Shown one piece after another: positions 61,567-64,000 of a stretch of DNA of 64,000 bases. This DNA is from Micromonospora sp. NBC_01699 (lineage in GTDB: Bacteria > Actinomycetota > Actinomycetes > Mycobacteriales > Micromonosporaceae), in NCBI RefSeq assembly GCF_036250065.1, contig NZ_CP109199.1, positions 4,402,001 to 4,466,000 of the forward strand, read 5' to 3'. The position numbers and the translations under genes were made by a program. The notes beneath the pieces are model-generated. The model worked only from the letters and a program-made list of their open reading frames with translations, ran no database searches and had not been told where the DNA came from. How positions within the stretch are numbered: position 1 is the stretch's first letter; each line of letters opens with the position of its first letter.

Positions 61567-62816
61567 TTCGCCGGCCGCCGCCGGATCGACAGCGCGGCCA
61601 CCATGACCAGGGCAATCAGCACCGCGAGGCCGTGGAACGTGGTGACCACGGTCAGCGGGGTGAGGCGTTCCAGCAGGAACGAGCAGGCCACCATGCCGAT
61701 GCCGAAGCCGAGGTTCTCCGCCATCGCGGAGAAGCCGAAGACGTACCCGCGCTGCTCGTCGGGGGCGGCCTGCAACCGGCTGTTGTACGCGATCTCGGTG
61801 AAGCCGTCCGCCACACCGGCGATGGCGGCGACCAGAATCGCCAGCGGCAACGGCGGTGCGGTGAAGGTGAGGATGAACGCGGCCGACATGAGCGCGGCGC
61901 CGAGCGCGAACGCCCGCTCGTCGATGGTCCGACCGGTACGACCCGCCCAGGCGGCGACGGCCCGCTGGGCGACGATGTTGCCGATCGCCCAGGTGGCCCA
62001 GAACTGCGACACGAAGGCGGCCGGGTGCTCCGGGTCGAGCGCGGTGGAGAACACCGGCAGGCCGACGTTGTGCGACGCCGACCCGAACGCGTCGATGGCA
62101 CGCAGACTGATCAGGGCGAGCAGGATCGGGGTCAGCCGCAGGTAGCGCAGGGCGGTGAGCTGTGCCGCGAGCACCCCCGGTGCCTTTTGCGCCCCGCCCG
62201 ACCCGGCTTTCGCCTCGGTGCGGCGGGTGGTGATCGGCAGTCGGGCCAGGTTCGCGGCCGAGAAGAGGAACGCCCCGGCGTCGATGAGGAACGCGCCGGA
62301 GTAGCCGACCGTGGCGATGAGTAGACCGGCCGAGGCGAATCCCGCCACCATCGCGATCGAGCGGCCGGTGGCGAGCAGCGCGTTGGCGCGTACCCGCTGG
62401 TCCTGACCGACGATTTCGGGGATGCTGCTGCGCAGCGCGACGCTGGTGAGGGTGGCGCCGGTGCCGGTGACGACCGCGACGAGGTAGAGCAGCCCGGCCT
62501 GGGACGCGGCCGGCGCGAGCACCAGCCCGATCAGGGCGAGCGCCTGGGTGACATCGGAGATCACCATGATCCGCTTGCGGTCGAGCCGGGAGACGAGGCT
62601 GCCGGCGCCGAAGCCGGCGAGCACGCTCGTGGCGAGGCGCAGCGCCATGATCAGCCCGGTCTGCAACGCGCTGCCGGTCAGCGAGTACGCGAACAGGTTG
62701 AGCGCCACCATGTCCAGGTAGCTGCCGTACGCCGAGACGGCGTTGCCGACCACCAGGAACCGGAAGTGCCGCATCCCGTCCCGCGTACGCCCGGCGCCTC
62801 GATCCAGGATCGTCAC
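61563..62816 (-). CDS. MFS transporter, probable exporter of the synthetase product
   Basis: 417 residues with about twelve hydrophobic helices, starting FRFLVVGNAVSAYGSYLDMVALNLFAYSLTGSALQTGLIMALR, the pattern of the MFS_3/enterobactin-exporter-like group. The motif between helices 2 and 3 reads GSLVSRLDRKRIMVISD. The start is GTG 62816, with ATG 62774 as an in-frame alternative. It is the first gene of the biosynthetic operon and overlaps the synthetase start by 4 bp (ATGA), which argues for export of, and self-protection against, the peptide product. Confidence 0.9.
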   Translation of the reverse strand: MTILDRGAGRTRDGMRHFRFLVVGNAVSAYGSYLDMVALNLFAYSLTGSALQTGLIMALRLATSVLAGFGAGSLVSRLDRKRIMVISDVTQALALIGLVLAPAASQAGLLYLVAVVTGTGATLTSVALRSSIPEIVGQDQRVRANALLATGRSIAMVAGFASAGLLIATVGYSGAFLIDAGAFLFSAANLARLPITTRRTEAKAGSGGAQKAPGVLAAQLTALRYLRLTPILLALISLRAIDAFGSASHNVGLPVFSTALDPEHPAAFVSQFWATWAIGNIVAQRAVAAWAGRTGRTIDERAFALGAALMSAAFILTFTAPPLPLAILVAAIAGVADGFTEIAYNSRLQAAPDEQRGYVFGFSAMAENLGFGIGMVACSFLLERLTPLTVVTTFHGLAVLIALVMVAALSIRRRPAK

Positions 62817-63919
62817 GGGCAGAAAAAGGGCGCGTTAATTGTTGTCGACGTCAGGCGCCTGACGCGACCAGCAGGGGATGAATTGTGCGGCAAATTGTGC
62901 CCCCAGGACCGGCGGACGCCGTTGGCGCGCATTCGATAGGGCGACTTCCGCGAGTCAGAGTATGGGAATGCCTGGATGTTAGCAAGGTCCACTTCGGAAG
63001 GTCATCGAGTGACCCCTTGATCCGGAAGTTCGGTGATTTGTCCACATGGGACAGCCTGCCGGGTATGGCCCGATTCAGGGCAGTCGCCATACCCCGGAGC
63101 AGGGCAAACACCTCGGCAGCCACAGGACTGCCGTCGGGCCCGTGCGGGATCGAGGTGGGCGATCGGACGGGCGATGACCGCGACCGACACCACGGGTCGG
63201 AGCGTACGGATTGCCGGGCGCTCGTCGCGCCGATGGTGCGTCTGCCGGCGTACACGATGCCCGCCGGGCAGATCACCGGCGCCAGGCGACCAGTGGCTCG
63301 CCCGGCACCGACACTCCCGCTATCAAATATTACTCACGTCATCCGGCGAAGATCGTCTCCCAATGGACGTACTGGGTCGCCGCCCCGCAGGCAACCACGC
63401 CGGCCAGTACTAGCCCGCGGACTCTGTACACAAAATGCTCCCTCCGCCGAATCACTGGCGATAACTCCGATCGCGAGTGAGGCACAATAGCAACAGAGGC
63501 ACCCACATCGGCGGGCACCTCTCGGGGATTGGTTCGGCCAGGATACCCATGCCGAAACAGCCGGGATTTCAGCAGGCCGACATAACCGCAACGATCACGA
63601 AGGGTCACCTTCTCATGACCGGCACGTAACCTGTATTCCCTTGCCCGCGGTAGCGAGTGCGAGGACGCTATCACGAAGGTCCGGATCGACCCATTCACGG
63701 TCGCGACCTGCGAAAACGTGGACTCGTAACCGAGAGCACCGCAATGGCCACGCATCACTTGAACAGCCGTAATGCCATCGATCGAACCAGAGCGCGCTGC
63801 GGATTGCCGAGCCAGTGCCGTTCGACCAGGGGTTCTTCCGGCCCCGGCGTCGCGCCTCCCCGCCCACTAGTACATAATGGGGTAAAACTGGACAAATACG
63901 AGAGGCGTCGCCGCCCCGA
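62817..63919. other. Long region upstream of the biosynthetic operon, no convincing gene
   Basis: About 1.1 kb. Short open frames exist on both strands but none shows a family signature, a ribosome site or actinomycete codon bias, and several stretches (62840-63060, 63310-63620) are lower in GC than the genes. The operon promoter must be in its left part. A loading enzyme for the synthetase, which one might expect here, is absent. Confidence 0.5.
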
Positions 63920-64000
63920 TCACTCGGATTCCGTAATGTATTGATTTCCGCCGGCCTGATAAACGGTTCCGTTGGACCAGGCCGTCATGGCCACGGCGCC
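63920..64000 (-). CDS. Possible C-terminal fragment of an unknown gene (runs off window end)
   Basis: The leftward frame entering from the right edge gives 26 residues, ending TVYQAGGNQYITESE and a TGA at 63920-63922. The Val-Tyr-Gln-Ala-Gly-x-Asn-Gln tail resembles short segments seen at the ends of several actinobacterial proteins. Too little is present to assign a function, and it may be chance. Confidence 0.3.
   Translation of the reverse strand, partial: GAVAMTAWSNGTVYQAGGNQYITESE

Noticed and set aside
63339-63758. 139-codon minus-strand frame near the right end
   Set aside because: Codon use is unlike the real genes, no domain is recognisable, and two other frames are equally open there.

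Overview
The window is high-GC actinomycete DNA: GTG starts are common, genes overlap by ATGA/GTGA, and there are XRE/DUF397 pairs and many secreted carbohydrate-active proteins. The gene content and a long imperfect inverted repeat in one intergenic gap fit a Micromonosporaceae genome (Micromonospora or a relative). The genus is my inference. I recognised no rRNA, tRNA, CRISPR array, phage or intact insertion sequence.

Layout. 1-137: 5' end of a membrane sensor kinase. 284-4181: minus-strand operon of a P450, a class I terpene synthase and a class II diterpene cyclase, a compact diterpenoid cluster. 4870-7104: a luciferase-like flavin monooxygenase, a 100-bp inverted repeat and a polysaccharide deacetylase. 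7182-13565: a sugar-uptake and catabolism operon (binding protein, two permeases, enolase-superfamily dehydratase, aldo/keto reductase, Gfo/Idh/MocA dehydrogenase), facing a GntR regulator at 13892 with a perfect 18-bp palindrome between them. 14836-22894: a DUF2267 protein, secreted and membrane proteins, a secreted PQQ-type beta-propeller with a CBM2, and a 2,2-dialkylglycine decarboxylase. 22981-24603: a rearranged stretch with a frameshifted chitin-binding remnant and a DUF4331 gene that has an internal 24-bp repeat and no visible start codon. 24648-33177: a probable aldouronate (glucuronoxylan) utilisation operon: GH67 alpha-glucuronidase, GH42, YesL-like protein, and an LplA/LplB/YtcP-type ABC importer. 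Two GAAA-N-TTTC palindromes lie upstream. 33519-45124: regulators with readable operators, an FBP-domain protein, an XRE/DUF397 pair, an ABC exporter, a secreted EEP-fold protein, an M23 peptidase, an SDR/TetR divergent pair, a nucleoside deaminase remnant, a MerR regulator and a small secreted protein. 45254-50824: a MacB-like ABC module (FtsX permease, ATPase, adaptor, lipoprotein) divergent from an OmpR-type two-component system.

50852-62816: the most interesting locus is a three-gene minus-strand operon: MFS exporter, a 3076-residue PKS-NRPS (KS-AT-ACP-aminotransferase-luciferase-like monooxygenase-C-A-PCP), and a stand-alone condensation protein with a TubC-type docking domain. The domain order predicts a 3-amino-2-hydroxy acyl unit joined to at least one amino acid, the chemotype of microginin, amastatin and bestatin aminopeptidase inhibitors. 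The operon has no loading module, thioesterase, MbtH gene or phosphopantetheinyl transferase of its own in the window. About 1.1 kb upstream of it is apparently non-coding, and the window ends in the last codons of a possible further gene.
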